Shown: one piece after another, positions 1 to 6,659 of the stretch | Position numbering within the stretch: position 1 is the first letter of the stretch | How the letters are laid out: every line of letters begins with the position of its first letter | DNA from: JBBSOW01 sp038259365 | GTDB taxonomy: Bacteria; Actinomycetota; Actinomycetes; Propionibacteriales; Propionibacteriaceae | Assembly (NCBI GenBank): GCA_038259365.1 | Contig: JBBSOW010000063.1 | Location: forward strand, 1-17,214 | Direction: 5' to 3' | DNA length: 17,214 nucleotides | Position numbers and translations under genes: made by a program | Notes under the pieces: generated by a model | What the model was told of the DNA's origin: nothing | What the model saw: only the letters and a program-made list of their open reading frames with translations | The model's database searches: none

Positions 1-677
1 ATGCGGATCTGTTCGGCCTGCAGTTCGTCGAAGGGCACGCCGGTGTCCTCGGTCAGCAACGTCGAGCTCATCAGGTTCATCCCCTGCTCCGCGGTCCATT
101 GGGCCGAGGCGCGCGTCGCCGATCCCCACCAGATGCGTTCGAGCAGAGTGTGCGAGCGCGGCTCGATCGGTACCGGGCGGCTCATTGCGGTAGTCGACGG
201 ATCCGACATCGCCATTGCCTCGCCTCGGATCGCGGCCAGGAAGGTGTCGGTGTGCCGACGCGCCATCTGGGCGGCCCGCTCGTCGTCTGCGGCGGGGACG
301 TAGCCGAAGCTGCGGAACCCCTCCACGACGGTCTCGGGAGAGCCACGCGAGATACCGAGTTGCAGCCGCCGGTCCGACAGCAGGTCCGTCGCGGCCGCGA
401 GTTCGGCCATCGCGAGCGGATTCTCGTATCGCATGTCGATGACACCCGTGCCGATCTCGATCTTCGACGTGCGCGCCGCGATCGCGGCCATCACCGGATA
501 GGGGCTCGCGGACTGGCGGGCGAAGTGATGCACCCGCATGAAGGCGCCGTGCGCACCCACCTCCTCGGCCGCCACGGCCAACTCCACGCTTTGTTTCAGC
601 ATCTCACCGGCGGATCGCGTCCGAGAGCCCGCTGCGGGGCCGTAGTGACCGAAGGACAAGAACCCAAGTCGTTTCAT
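1..677 (-). CDS. LLM-class flavin-dependent oxidoreductase (luciferase-like), 3' end cut by window
   Basis: The minus strand reads open from ATG at 677 to the left edge, giving the first 225 residues; the family is usually about 330-350, so the C-terminal third is outside. The start MKRLGFLSFGHYG, the segment GAFMRVHHFARQ (about 44-55) and LGISRGSPETVVEGF (about 107-121) fit the bacterial luciferase-like TIM barrel, which uses reduced flavin (F420 or FMN) to act on organic substrates. Third positions are strongly G/C. No Shine-Dalgarno precedes the ATG; an AT-rich stretch (678-688) lies directly upstream, so it may be leaderless. It is divergent from the DUF4112 gene across a 161-base gap. 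The substrate cannot be told, and FMN versus F420 use is not resolved. Confidence 0.85.
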   Translation of the reverse strand, partial: MKRLGFLSFGHYGPAAGSRTRSAGEMLKQSVELAVAAEEVGAHGAFMRVHHFARQSASPYPVMAAIAARTSKIEIGTGVIDMRYENPLAMAELAAATDLLSDRRLQLGISRGSPETVVEGFRSFGYVPAADDERAAQMARRHTDTFLAAIRGEAMAMSDPSTTAMSRPVPIEPRSHTLLERIWWGSATRASAQWTAEQGMNLMSSTLLTEDTGVPFDELQAEQIR

Positions 678-826
678 ATTCAACTAAACCACCCGATCGC
701 GGCCCTTATTCCACCGCGGGGCCGGTCTCAACCTCGGCGCGAGGGCCGCTATCTGGCACATACGCCACGAAGCGGCTCTAACACCGTGGTTGGAACCGGG
801 CTGGCGCCGGCTGGCCCGACCCGCAC

Positions 827-832
827 TAGTCT
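827..832 (+). promoter_or_regulatory. -10 box TAGTCT of a leaderless promoter
   Basis: TAGTCT lies 6 bases before the ATG at 839 and there is no ribosome binding site in between, so transcription would begin at or next to the start codon. No good -35 box is visible. The rest of the gap 678-838 shows only GC-rich sequence, with no RNA gene or strong hairpin seen. Confidence 0.5.
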
Positions 833-838
833 CGATCC

Positions 839-1360
839 ATGGCGAAACAGGTTCCTGAGTCAGAGCACACCGACGCGACCCCGGTGCCCGACGCCGAGAA
901 TCAGCGTCGTCTGCGGAACTCGTCGATGCTCGCCCGGCTGATGGATGATCTGGTGCGGATTCCCGGCACCAAGATCGGCCTGGGTTTGGATTCCCTGATC
1001 GGACTGGTCCCCGGAGTCGGCGACGCCGCCGGAGCCGCACTGTCGGGGATGATCCTCGTCGAGGGCGTCCGCAGCCGGGTGCCGGTCCACGTGTTGCTGC
1101 GGATGGCGCTCAACCTGCTCGCCGACATGGTGATCGGCTACATCCCCTTCGCCGGGGACATCGCCGACGTGGGCTTCCGGGCGAACAAGATGAACGCGCG
1201 GTTGCTGGAAGAGTCGATCACCGAGGGCAAGCTCGTGCACGTCTCCGATCGCGCCTACCTCGCGCGGGCGGTCGGTGTGGTCGTGGCGATTTTGGCCGTG
1301 CTGGTGGCCTCAGCCGTCTTCACCATCTGGCTCCTGATCAAGCTCGTCCAGTCCTTCTAA
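839..1360 (+). CDS. DUF4112 domain membrane protein
   Basis: A 173-residue protein of the DUF4112 family, whose function is unknown. The domain covers about residues 28-140. It has two related segments, DSLIGLVPGVGDAAGAALS (51-69) and VIGYIPFAGDIADVGFRAN (98-116), each with the pattern G-x-x-P-x-x-G-D that marks the family. The C-terminus ends in a strong hydrophobic segment (about 143-170), a likely membrane anchor; the N-terminal 25 residues are polar and probably disordered. The ATG at 839 is favoured because it directly follows a TAnnnT box. The next gene starts 77 bases downstream with its own signals, so the two may or may not be co-transcribed. Confidence 0.85.
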   Translation: MAKQVPESEHTDATPVPDAENQRRLRNSSMLARLMDDLVRIPGTKIGLGLDSLIGLVPGVGDAAGAALSGMILVEGVRSRVPVHVLLRMALNLLADMVIGYIPFAGDIADVGFRANKMNARLLEESITEGKLVHVSDRAYLARAVGVVVAILAVLVASAVFTIWLLIKLVQSF

Positions 1361-1399
1361 GCGCCACCAGCTCGCCCCGCCGCGCCCGCTGCCGCGGCA

Positions 1400-1412
1400 T
1401 TCTTGTCAAGAA
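1400..1412. promoter_or_regulatory. 13-base perfect dyad before opine dehydrogenase gene
   Basis: TTCTTG-T-CAAGAA is a perfect inverted repeat with a one-base centre, 25 bases before the ATG at 1438. It contains TTGTCA (1403-1408, five of six matches to a -35 box), and a poor -10 (GAGGAT, 1426-1431) lies 17 bases further on. A regulator binding here would cover the -35 box. Operator role is inferred. Confidence 0.4.
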
Positions 1413-1437
1413 CGGGCTTTCCAGCGAGGATGCAGTC

Positions 1438-2514
1438 ATGAATATTGCGGTGTTGGGATCTGGCAACGGTGGCTGCGCGGTCGCCTTCGAATACGCGCTG
1501 AACGGGCACCGGGTCAATCTGTACGGCTCGCTGGATTACGACACGGGGATCACCGATGTCGCCGAAGCCGGGGGAATCACCGCTTCCGGCGTCGTCGAAG
1601 GCTTCGGCCCGCTGGCCTACGTCGGTACCGACATCGCGAAGGCATTGGACGGGGCAGACGTGGTGTTCATCGTCGGACCGGCTTTCGCCACCGAGCCGCT
1701 GGCCACGGACGCCAAGCCGTACCTGGAGCCCGGTCAAACGATCATCGTCTGCCCGGGCTCTGGCGGTGGAGCAATCGTGGCCAAGCGGGCCCTCGGATTG
1801 GCCCTGGACGACGAGACCTACACCATCGGCGAAACCAGCACCCTGCCCTACGCCGTCCGCATCGATGGCCCCGCCCACATCGCGATCTTCCATAAGCTGG
1901 TGGGCGGGTTGTTCGTTTCCGCACTCCCCTCCAGCGGCACCGGCCGGCTCATAGAGGTCCTCGAGCCCGTCTATCCCGGCATCGAGGCCGTCGATTCGGT
2001 CTTCGCCACGACCCTGCAAAACGGCAACCCCGTCATCCATCCGGCGGTCACGCTCATGAACGCCGCCCTCATCGAGCGCACGGGCGGGGACTTCAAGTTC
2101 TACGAAGAAGGGGTCACCCCCGCCGTCGGCAAGCTCATGGAGGCGGTCGACGCCGAACGGGTGGCGTTGGCCGCGGCGCTCGGCGTGAGCATCATGAGCG
2201 AACCGCGGGCCGGCTTCGTCCAGGGCTACATGCTGGAGGAGAACTATTCGACCGGGTACTCGACGGCACCGGGTTTCTTGGGCATCAAAGCACAGCCCCG
2301 ACTCGACAACCGCTACCTCACCGAGGACGTGGGTTACGGGTTGGTGTTCTTCACCGACCTGGGCCGCCAGATCGGCGTGCCGACGCCAGCCATGGACGCT
2401 GTCACCACGATCGCCTCCATCATCATGGGTCGCGATTTCCGCGGCGAGGCGGGGCGGACGATGAAGACCCTCGGCCTCGATCGGCTGTCGACCCAGGAGC
2501 TGGCCGATCTCTGA
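1438..2514 (+). CDS. NAD(P)-dependent opine (octopine/nopaline) dehydrogenase family protein
   Basis: A 358-residue protein with an N-terminal Rossmann fold (MNIAVLGSGNGG, nucleotide-binding G7, G9, G12) and the C-terminal helical domain of the octopine/nopaline dehydrogenase family. The segment NGNPVIHPAVTLMNAA carries the conserved histidine (H201), and NRYLTEDVGYGLVF (291-304) matches the family signature. Opine dehydrogenases reductively join an amino acid and a 2-oxo acid, or run in reverse. The substrates here cannot be read from sequence, and a related short-chain 2-hydroxyacid-type reductase activity cannot be excluded. GAGGA (1426-1430) is a ribosome binding site 7 bases before the ATG. 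It ends 14 bases from the converging DUF2945 gene. Confidence 0.85.
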   Translation: MNIAVLGSGNGGCAVAFEYALNGHRVNLYGSLDYDTGITDVAEAGGITASGVVEGFGPLAYVGTDIAKALDGADVVFIVGPAFATEPLATDAKPYLEPGQTIIVCPGSGGGAIVAKRALGLALDDETYTIGETSTLPYAVRIDGPAHIAIFHKLVGGLFVSALPSSGTGRLIEVLEPVYPGIEAVDSVFATTLQNGNPVIHPAVTLMNAALIERTGGDFKFYEEGVTPAVGKLMEAVDAERVALAAALGVSIMSEPRAGFVQGYMLEENYSTGYSTAPGFLGIKAQPRLDNRYLTEDVGYGLVFFTDLGRQIGVPTPAMDAVTTIASIIMGRDFRGEAGRTMKTLGLDRLSTQELADL

Positions 2515-2528
2515 ACTCCGGTCCCACG

Positions 2529-2741
2529 CTAGGCCGGCTCGACCTCGCTTCGGAGCTTCACCACGATCGTGCCGTCCTCCTGTTCGATCACGTAGGCCGG
2601 GTTGTCCTTGCTACCGTTGCGCTTGATCTCACTTCCCTTCGTGGTGCGCGTGACCTCCTCGTGATGCACCTCGGTGACCTCGCCCTCGGCTGCGGACGGC
2701 CCCCAGTTCCACGAGACGGTGGTGCCCATGCGGATGCTCAT
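2529..2741 (-). CDS. DUF2945 / HVA1-type TUDOR domain small protein
   Basis: A 70-residue protein beginning MSIRMGTTVSWNWG and ending in SEVEPA. The W-N-W-G, A-E-G-E-V, TRTTKGSEIKRNGSKDNPAY and IEQEDG elements match the DUF2945 (hypervirulence-associated TUDOR domain) family, found as small cytosolic proteins of unknown role in many bacteria. The ATG at 2741 is chosen over an upstream in-frame start at 2807 because AGGAGGAG (2747-2754) sits 5 bases before it, and the family begins here. Its 5' leader contains a short tandem repeat of CGCAA (around 2762-2778). Transcription probably starts from the box at 2810-2815. Confidence 0.85.
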   Translation of the reverse strand: MSIRMGTTVSWNWGPSAAEGEVTEVHHEEVTRTTKGSEIKRNGSKDNPAYVIEQEDGTIVVKLRSEVEPA

Positions 2742-2808
2742 CTGTGCTCCTCCTGCTCGGCGTCGCGTTGCGTTGCGTGGCTGGTCGTGGGTGTGACGTA
2801 ACGCCACC

Positions 2809-2815
2809 TACACTA
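2809..2815. promoter_or_regulatory. Overlapping divergent -10 boxes (TACACT plus / TAGTGT minus)
   Basis: The seven bases TACACTA contain TACACT on the plus strand (2809-2814, 7 bases before ATG 2822) and TAGTGT on the minus strand (2815-2810, about 70 bases before the DUF2945 ATG). Both fit the TAnnnT pattern of a sigma-70-type -10. No clear -35 box is seen for either. One DNA opening site could serve both directions. Confidence 0.4.
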
Positions 2816-2821
2816 AGCAAC

Positions 2822-2872
2822 ATGTCGACGCCGACCGCGCTCCCCCTGCCGCTCGACCGGATCCGCCCGTGA
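2822..2872 (+). CDS. Candidate 16-residue leader peptide upstream of CPBP gene
   Basis: ATG at 2822 follows TACACT by 7 bases, the leaderless arrangement seen elsewhere in this window. It opens a 16-codon frame, MSTPTALPLPLDRIRP, whose TGA (2870-2872) overlaps the GTG start of the CPBP gene (2869) in the sequence GTGA. Such an overlap normally means translational coupling. The peptide is rich in proline and leucine. Alternatives: a chance frame; or the true CPBP N-terminus with a one-base sequence error, which would fuse this peptide to the protein. Confidence 0.4.
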   Translation: MSTPTALPLPLDRIRP

Positions 2873-3606
2873 AACCTGTCTTGGCCAATCCTGTCAACGA
2901 GTTGCGGCGCTTCTACCAGGCGGCCCTGATCGATCCCGTCGAGCGCGATCACCAACAATCCGACGCCCAGTTTCGCCATCGCCGCATCGTGGCCGTGATC
3001 ACCCTGGTGGTCGGGGCCACCGCGTTGACCTTGAGCCTGCGCATCGAACCGGGGGACCCGCTGTTCTACCTCGCCACCCTTGGCGTCGCCGGCGTCTGGG
3101 CCGCTGGCGCGCTCGCCTCGGGCCCGTTGCACCTGGGACGCGCCCACAAGCGTTCCGGCGTGGGCACGAGCCGTGCCGTGCTGCAATCGGTCATTCTGGG
3201 GTTGTCCCTGCTGGCGCTCTTCACCGCGGGCGCCTTCGTCGTCTCCAAGGTCGAGTTCCTGCGGGGTCCGGTCGACGAGCTGCTCGATCACGCGCGCTTT
3301 GGCAGCCTAGCCCTGGTCATGCTCATCACCGCCATCAACGGCGTCACCGAGGAGATGTACTTCCGCGGCGCCCTGTTCGCCGCCATCGGGCGCAAACACC
3401 CGGTCCTCATCAGCGCCGGCGTCTACACCATCGCGGTGCTGCCGCTGGGCGTTCCGCTGCTGGCCTTCGCCGCGCTCGTTCTCGGCCTCGTGGTCGGCTT
3501 GCAACGCCGCGTCACCGGCGGCATCCTGGGCCCCACCATCATCCACCTCATCTGGTCTCTCGGGATGCTGCTCGTGCTTCCCCCCGTGCTCGCGATAGGA
3601 ACTTGA
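2869..3606 (+). CDS. CPBP (Abi/Rce1-like) family intramembrane protein, incomplete active site
   Basis: A 245-residue protein with about six or seven hydrophobic segments (near 40-57, 64-86, 104-127, 145-158, 180-212, 222-243). The first CPBP motif is intact: T-E-E-M-Y-F-R-G (E161, E162, R166). The third is present in part (H226 in IIHLIWSL). At the second motif, where proteases of this family carry F-x-x-x-H, this protein reads SAGVYTIAVLPLG, with valine at the histidine place (V190). It may therefore be a non-proteolytic or altered member; I believe some other actinobacterial relatives share this. The GTG start is supported by its overlap with the leader frame; no Shine-Dalgarno is evident. 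One base separates it from the next gene. Confidence 0.8.
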   Translation: MKPVLANPVNELRRFYQAALIDPVERDHQQSDAQFRHRRIVAVITLVVGATALTLSLRIEPGDPLFYLATLGVAGVWAAGALASGPLHLGRAHKRSGVGTSRAVLQSVILGLSLLALFTAGAFVVSKVEFLRGPVDELLDHARFGSLALVMLITAINGVTEEMYFRGALFAAIGRKHPVLISAGVYTIAVLPLGVPLLAFAALVLGLVVGLQRRVTGGILGPTIIHLIWSLGMLLVLPPVLAIGT

Positions 3607-3607
3607 T

Positions 3608-4645
3608 ATGCCCCCCACCGATCTGCCCGATCTGACCGGTCGGCGCGTCCTGGTCACCGGGGCCAGCGGTTACGTTGGCTCGCTGCTCATCGAACGGTTG
3701 CGGGAGACCGGCGCCGACCTCCGGGCGGGCGGTCGCCACCCCGACGCGCTGCGCGAACAACTCGCGAACGACGTCGAGGTGGTCGAACTCGACGCCGCCG
3801 ACGACGCCCACCTGGCCGCCGGCCTGGACGGCGTCGACATCGCCTACTACCTGCTGCACTCGATGGAGGGTGGCGGCGACTTCGTCACCCGCGATCGCCA
3901 GCTCGCCCAGTCCTTCGCGGCGGCGGCGAAGAAGGCCGGGCTCAGCCGCATCGTCTACCTCAGTGGGCTGCATCCGCCCCAGGCCGAACTCTCGCCCCAC
4001 CTCGGCTCCCGCGTCGAGGTGGGCGAGATCCTCCTGGATTCGGGGGTCCCCACCGCGGTCCTGCAGGCCGGAGTGGTGCTCGGCGACGGTTCCGCGTCGT
4101 TCGACATGCTGCGCTACCTCACCGAGCGGCTGCCCGCGGTGATCGCGCCGCGCTGGCTCCGCAACCGGATCCAGCCGATCGCCGTCGAGGACGCCATGCA
4201 TTACCTCGTGCACGCCGCCACGCTGGACGCCCGCCATAACCGCACCTTCGATATCGGCGGGCCCGACGTCCTCACCTACACCCAGATGATGAAGGGCTAC
4301 GCCCGCGTCACCAAGATCGGCCAGCGCCACGTCGCCACGTTGCCCGTCCTCACCCCGGGCCTGGCCAGCCATTGGGTTGGGCTGGTGACGCCGGTGAGCG
4401 CGAACGTCGCCAAACCGCTGGTAGGCAGCCTCATCCACGAGGCCATCTGTCACGAGGACGACCTCTCGCAGCTGGTCGGCCGCCCGCCCGGGGGCAAGAC
4501 GAGCTTCGACGGGGCCATCCTCGCGGCCGCCACCGACTACGAGCCCATCGGCTGGGACAAGCAGGTCTACGCCATCGCGGCGACGTTGGCGGCCGCCACG
4601 ATCGGTTACGTGGGGTGGCTGTCGAGACGCAAAGTCTCGGCCTAG
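3608..4645 (+). CDS. NAD(P)H-binding epimerase-like protein with C-terminal membrane anchor
   Basis: A 345-residue atypical short-chain dehydrogenase/epimerase-like protein. The N-terminal Rossmann motif is VLVTGASGYVGS (G18, G21, G24), followed by GLDGVDIAYYLLHSM and an IVYLSGLHP strand; a classical YxxxK catalytic pair is not evident, so it may bind NAD(P) without acting as an ordinary epimerase. Around 185-215 it resembles the NmrA/ComplexI-39kDa-like group (IQPIAVEDAMHYLVHA). The last 26 residues hold a hydrophobic segment (about 320-338) followed by SRRKVSA, a likely tail anchor. It starts one base after the CPBP stop, with AGGA about 9 bases upstream, so the two are one operon. A small 6-bp hairpin (CGAGAC/GTCTCG, 4623-4639) lies over its last codons without a T-run. 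Confidence 0.8.
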   Translation: MPPTDLPDLTGRRVLVTGASGYVGSLLIERLRETGADLRAGGRHPDALREQLANDVEVVELDAADDAHLAAGLDGVDIAYYLLHSMEGGGDFVTRDRQLAQSFAAAAKKAGLSRIVYLSGLHPPQAELSPHLGSRVEVGEILLDSGVPTAVLQAGVVLGDGSASFDMLRYLTERLPAVIAPRWLRNRIQPIAVEDAMHYLVHAATLDARHNRTFDIGGPDVLTYTQMMKGYARVTKIGQRHVATLPVLTPGLASHWVGLVTPVSANVAKPLVGSLIHEAICHEDDLSQLVGRPPGGKTSFDGAILAAATDYEPIGWDKQVYAIAATLAAATIGYVGWLSRRKVSA

Positions 4646-4713
4646 GTAGAGCCCCCTTTGGCGATCTCGTCGACGCTTGGCACCGCGGGCGGTAGCCGTG
4701 AGAGGCTATCGTC

Positions 4714-5952
4714 ATGCACCGCGAAACCCTCGAATCCGACACCCTAGACGCCGCTCACCACATCGCGCTCACCGAAGAGTGGGCGGCGCACAACTACCAC
4801 CCGCTCGAGGTCGTGATCTCCCACGGCGACGGAGTCTGGCTCTATGACACCGACGGGAAAAGGTACCTTGACTGCCTGGCCGGGTACTCGGCGCTCAACT
4901 TCGGACACAGCCATCCCCGGTTGATCGCGCGCGCCGAGCAACAGCTGCGCACCCTCACGCTCACGAGCCGCGCCTTCTACAACGATCAGGTGGGCCCGTT
5001 CGCCCGGGACCTGGCCGCGTTGTGCGGCAAGGAGATGATCCTGCCGATGAACTCCGGCGCCGAGGCCGTCGAAACGGCGTTGAAGGTGGCGCGCCGGTGG
5101 GGCCACCAGGTGAAGGGCATCGACGAAAAGCGCGGCGACATCATCGTCATGGACGGCAACTTCCACGGCCGCACCACCACCATCGTGAGCTTCTCCACCG
5201 ACGAGGAGGCCCGCGCCGGTTACGGCCCCTACACCCCCGGCTTCACCGTGGTCGAGTACGGCAACGCCGACGCGATCTCCGCGGCCATCACCGACGACAC
5301 CATCGCTGTGCTGTTGGAGCCGATCCAAGGCGAGGGTGGCGTGATCATCCCGCCCGAGGGCTACCTCAGGCAGGTCCGCGAGCTGTGCACCGAGAACAAT
5401 GTCTTGATGATCGCCGACGAGATCCAGTCCGGCCTGGGCCGCTCCGGCACCACCTTCGCCTGTGATCACGAGGGCGTCGTGCCCGACATGTACATCCTGG
5501 GCAAGGCCCTGGGCGGCGGCATCATGCCGGTCTCCGCGATCGCCGCGAATACCGACATCCTGGGCGTCATCACCCCCGGCTCGCACGGCTCCACGTTCGG
5601 CGGCAACCCGCTGGCCTGCGCCATCGGCCACGAGGTGGTGCAGATGCTCGACGAGGGCAAGTTCCAACAGCTCGCCGTGGAGCGAGGCTCCTACCTGGCC
5701 GACCAGGTGGCGCCGCTGGTGGGCGACGGCGTCATCGCAATCCGCGCCCGCGGGCTGTGGGTCGGCATCGACCTCGACCCCGAGCTGATGAGCGGCCGTG
5801 AACTGTGTGAGGCGCTCGCCGCGCGCGGCGTGCTCGCCAAGGACACCCATGGCTCGACGATCCGGCTCGCTCCCCCGCTGATCATCGAGGAAAACGAATT
5901 GGACGTGCTGGTCAACGCCCTCAAGGACTCGATCGCCTCAGCACGCGCCTGA
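4714..5952 (+). CDS. rocD: Ornithine--oxo-acid aminotransferase
   Basis: A 412-residue class III PLP aminotransferase, normal length for ornithine delta-aminotransferase, which converts ornithine and 2-oxoglutarate to glutamate semialdehyde and glutamate. Key sites: N-F-H-G-R-T (149-154), EPIQGEGG (202-209), IADEIQSGLGR (233-243, cofactor-binding D235), Schiff-base K264 in ILGKALGGG, and GSTFGGNPLAC (292-302). The segment NYHPLEVVISHGDGVWLYD near the N-terminus is characteristic of RocD. GAGAGG (4700-4705) lies 8 bases before the ATG. The 68 bases before it show no convincing promoter. It stands alone on the plus strand and converges with yciO over only 19 bases, with no terminator visible. 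Acetylornithine aminotransferase is the main alternative, judged less likely. Confidence 0.92.
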   Translation: MHRETLESDTLDAAHHIALTEEWAAHNYHPLEVVISHGDGVWLYDTDGKRYLDCLAGYSALNFGHSHPRLIARAEQQLRTLTLTSRAFYNDQVGPFARDLAALCGKEMILPMNSGAEAVETALKVARRWGHQVKGIDEKRGDIIVMDGNFHGRTTTIVSFSTDEEARAGYGPYTPGFTVVEYGNADAISAAITDDTIAVLLEPIQGEGGVIIPPEGYLRQVRELCTENNVLMIADEIQSGLGRSGTTFACDHEGVVPDMYILGKALGGGIMPVSAIAANTDILGVITPGSHGSTFGGNPLACAIGHEVVQMLDEGKFQQLAVERGSYLADQVAPLVGDGVIAIRARGLWVGIDLDPELMSGRELCEALAARGVLAKDTHGSTIRLAPPLIIEENELDVLVNALKDSIASARA

Positions 5953-5971
5953 ACTGGTGGCCCTCGCGGGA

Positions 5972-6595
5972 CTAGAAGCCGAACGGCTCCGGATCGCCGG
6001 CGCCGCGCCGCTCCAGCACGGGCTCATCGCCGGACAGGTTGATCACGGTGGTGGGCTCGGTTCCGCAGTCTCCGGAATCGAGCACCGCATCAATCTGGTT
6101 ATCCAACTCCTCTTTGATGTGCCAGCCCTCGGTCAGCGGCTCGGCGGAATCGGGCAACAGCAGGGTGCTCGACATCAGCGGCTCACCGAGGGCGTCCAGC
6201 AACGCCAGCGTCGTCACGTGATCGGGGATGCGCACCCCCACCGTCTTCTTCTTGGGGTGCAGCATCTGCTTGGGCACCTCGCGCGTGGCGTTCAAGATGA
6301 AGGTGAACTGGCCCGGTGTGGCCGCCTTCACCGCCCGGAAGACGTCATTGTCCATCTGGACGAAGCGGCCGAGCTGAGCGAATTCGGAGCACACCAGCGT
6401 GAAGTGGTGGGAGGAATCGAGCTGGCGGATGGTGCGGATCCGGTCCAGCCCCTCGCGGTTGCCCAGCTTGCAACCGAGAGCAAAGCACGAGTCGGTGGGG
6501 TAGACGATCAGCCCGCCATCGTTGACGATGTCGACCGCCTGAGAGATCGAGCGGGGTTGCGGGTCCTTGGGGTGCACGTCGAAGTAGCGAGCCAT
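5972..6595 (-). CDS. yciO: YciO-type Sua5/TsaC family protein
   Basis: A 207-residue single-domain protein of the TsaC/Sua5/YciO fold. It matches the YciO branch along its length: ARYFDVHPKDPQPRSISQAV, IVYPTDSCFALGC (30-42), KKKTVGVRIPDH (115-126), LLDALGEPLMSSTLLLP (132-148) and PTTVINLSGDEPVLERRGAGD. TsaC makes threonylcarbamoyl-AMP for tRNA t6A; the YciO branch binds similar ligands, but in E. coli it does not replace TsaC, so the cellular role is uncertain. The ATG at 6595 is chosen over an in-frame start at 6709 because the family begins here and TACACT lies 7 bases upstream; the longer form would overlap the divergent gene. Confidence 0.88.
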   Translation of the reverse strand: MARYFDVHPKDPQPRSISQAVDIVNDGGLIVYPTDSCFALGCKLGNREGLDRIRTIRQLDSSHHFTLVCSEFAQLGRFVQMDNDVFRAVKAATPGQFTFILNATREVPKQMLHPKKKTVGVRIPDHVTTLALLDALGEPLMSSTLLLPDSAEPLTEGWHIKEELDNQIDAVLDSGDCGTEPTTVINLSGDEPVLERRGAGDPEPFGF

Positions 6596-6602
6596 GCCCA
6601 AA

Positions 6603-6608
6603 AGTGTA
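6603..6608 (-). promoter_or_regulatory. -10 box TACACT of a leaderless promoter for yciO
   Basis: Read on the minus strand, TACACT is followed by 7 bases and then the yciO ATG (6595). There is no ribosome binding site in between, so the transcript should begin at the start codon. Confidence 0.5.
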
Positions 6609-6646
6609 GTGACGCGAGAGAGTCGAGCCATCGCGGCCCAAGCCTC

Positions 6647-6652
6647 TACAGT
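6647..6652 (+). promoter_or_regulatory. -10 box TACAGT of a leaderless promoter for the MalY/PatB gene
   Basis: TACAGT is followed by 7 bases and the ATG at 6660. With the box at 6603-6608 it makes a compact divergent promoter: 64 bases separate the two start codons. Confidence 0.5.
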
Positions 6653-6659
6653 GGCCGGC

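Noticed and set aside
99..941. 280-residue open frame on the plus strand at the left edge
   Set aside because: Antisense to the luciferase-like gene and running through the gap into DUF4112 in a wrong frame; arginine-rich shadow composition.
2762..2778. CGCAA tandem repeat as a CRISPR or mobile-element end
   Set aside because: Only about three short units in a gene leader, with no spacers, flanking duplication or transposase.
3548..4453. 301-residue open frame on the minus strand
   Set aside because: Antisense to the NAD(P)-binding protein gene, with no recognisable domain.
4623..4639. CGAGAC/GTCTCG hairpin as a terminator after the NAD(P)-binding gene
   Set aside because: It lies within the coding region, is only 6 bp, and has no T-run.
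4744..5850. 368-residue open frame on the minus strand
   Set aside because: Antisense to rocD, which has all its catalytic motifs; the frame is a by-product of GC-rich third positions.
4714..5952. Ornithine aminotransferase and opine dehydrogenase as one opine pathway
   Set aside because: They are 2.2 kb apart, in different transcription units with unrelated genes between; the link is only thematic.
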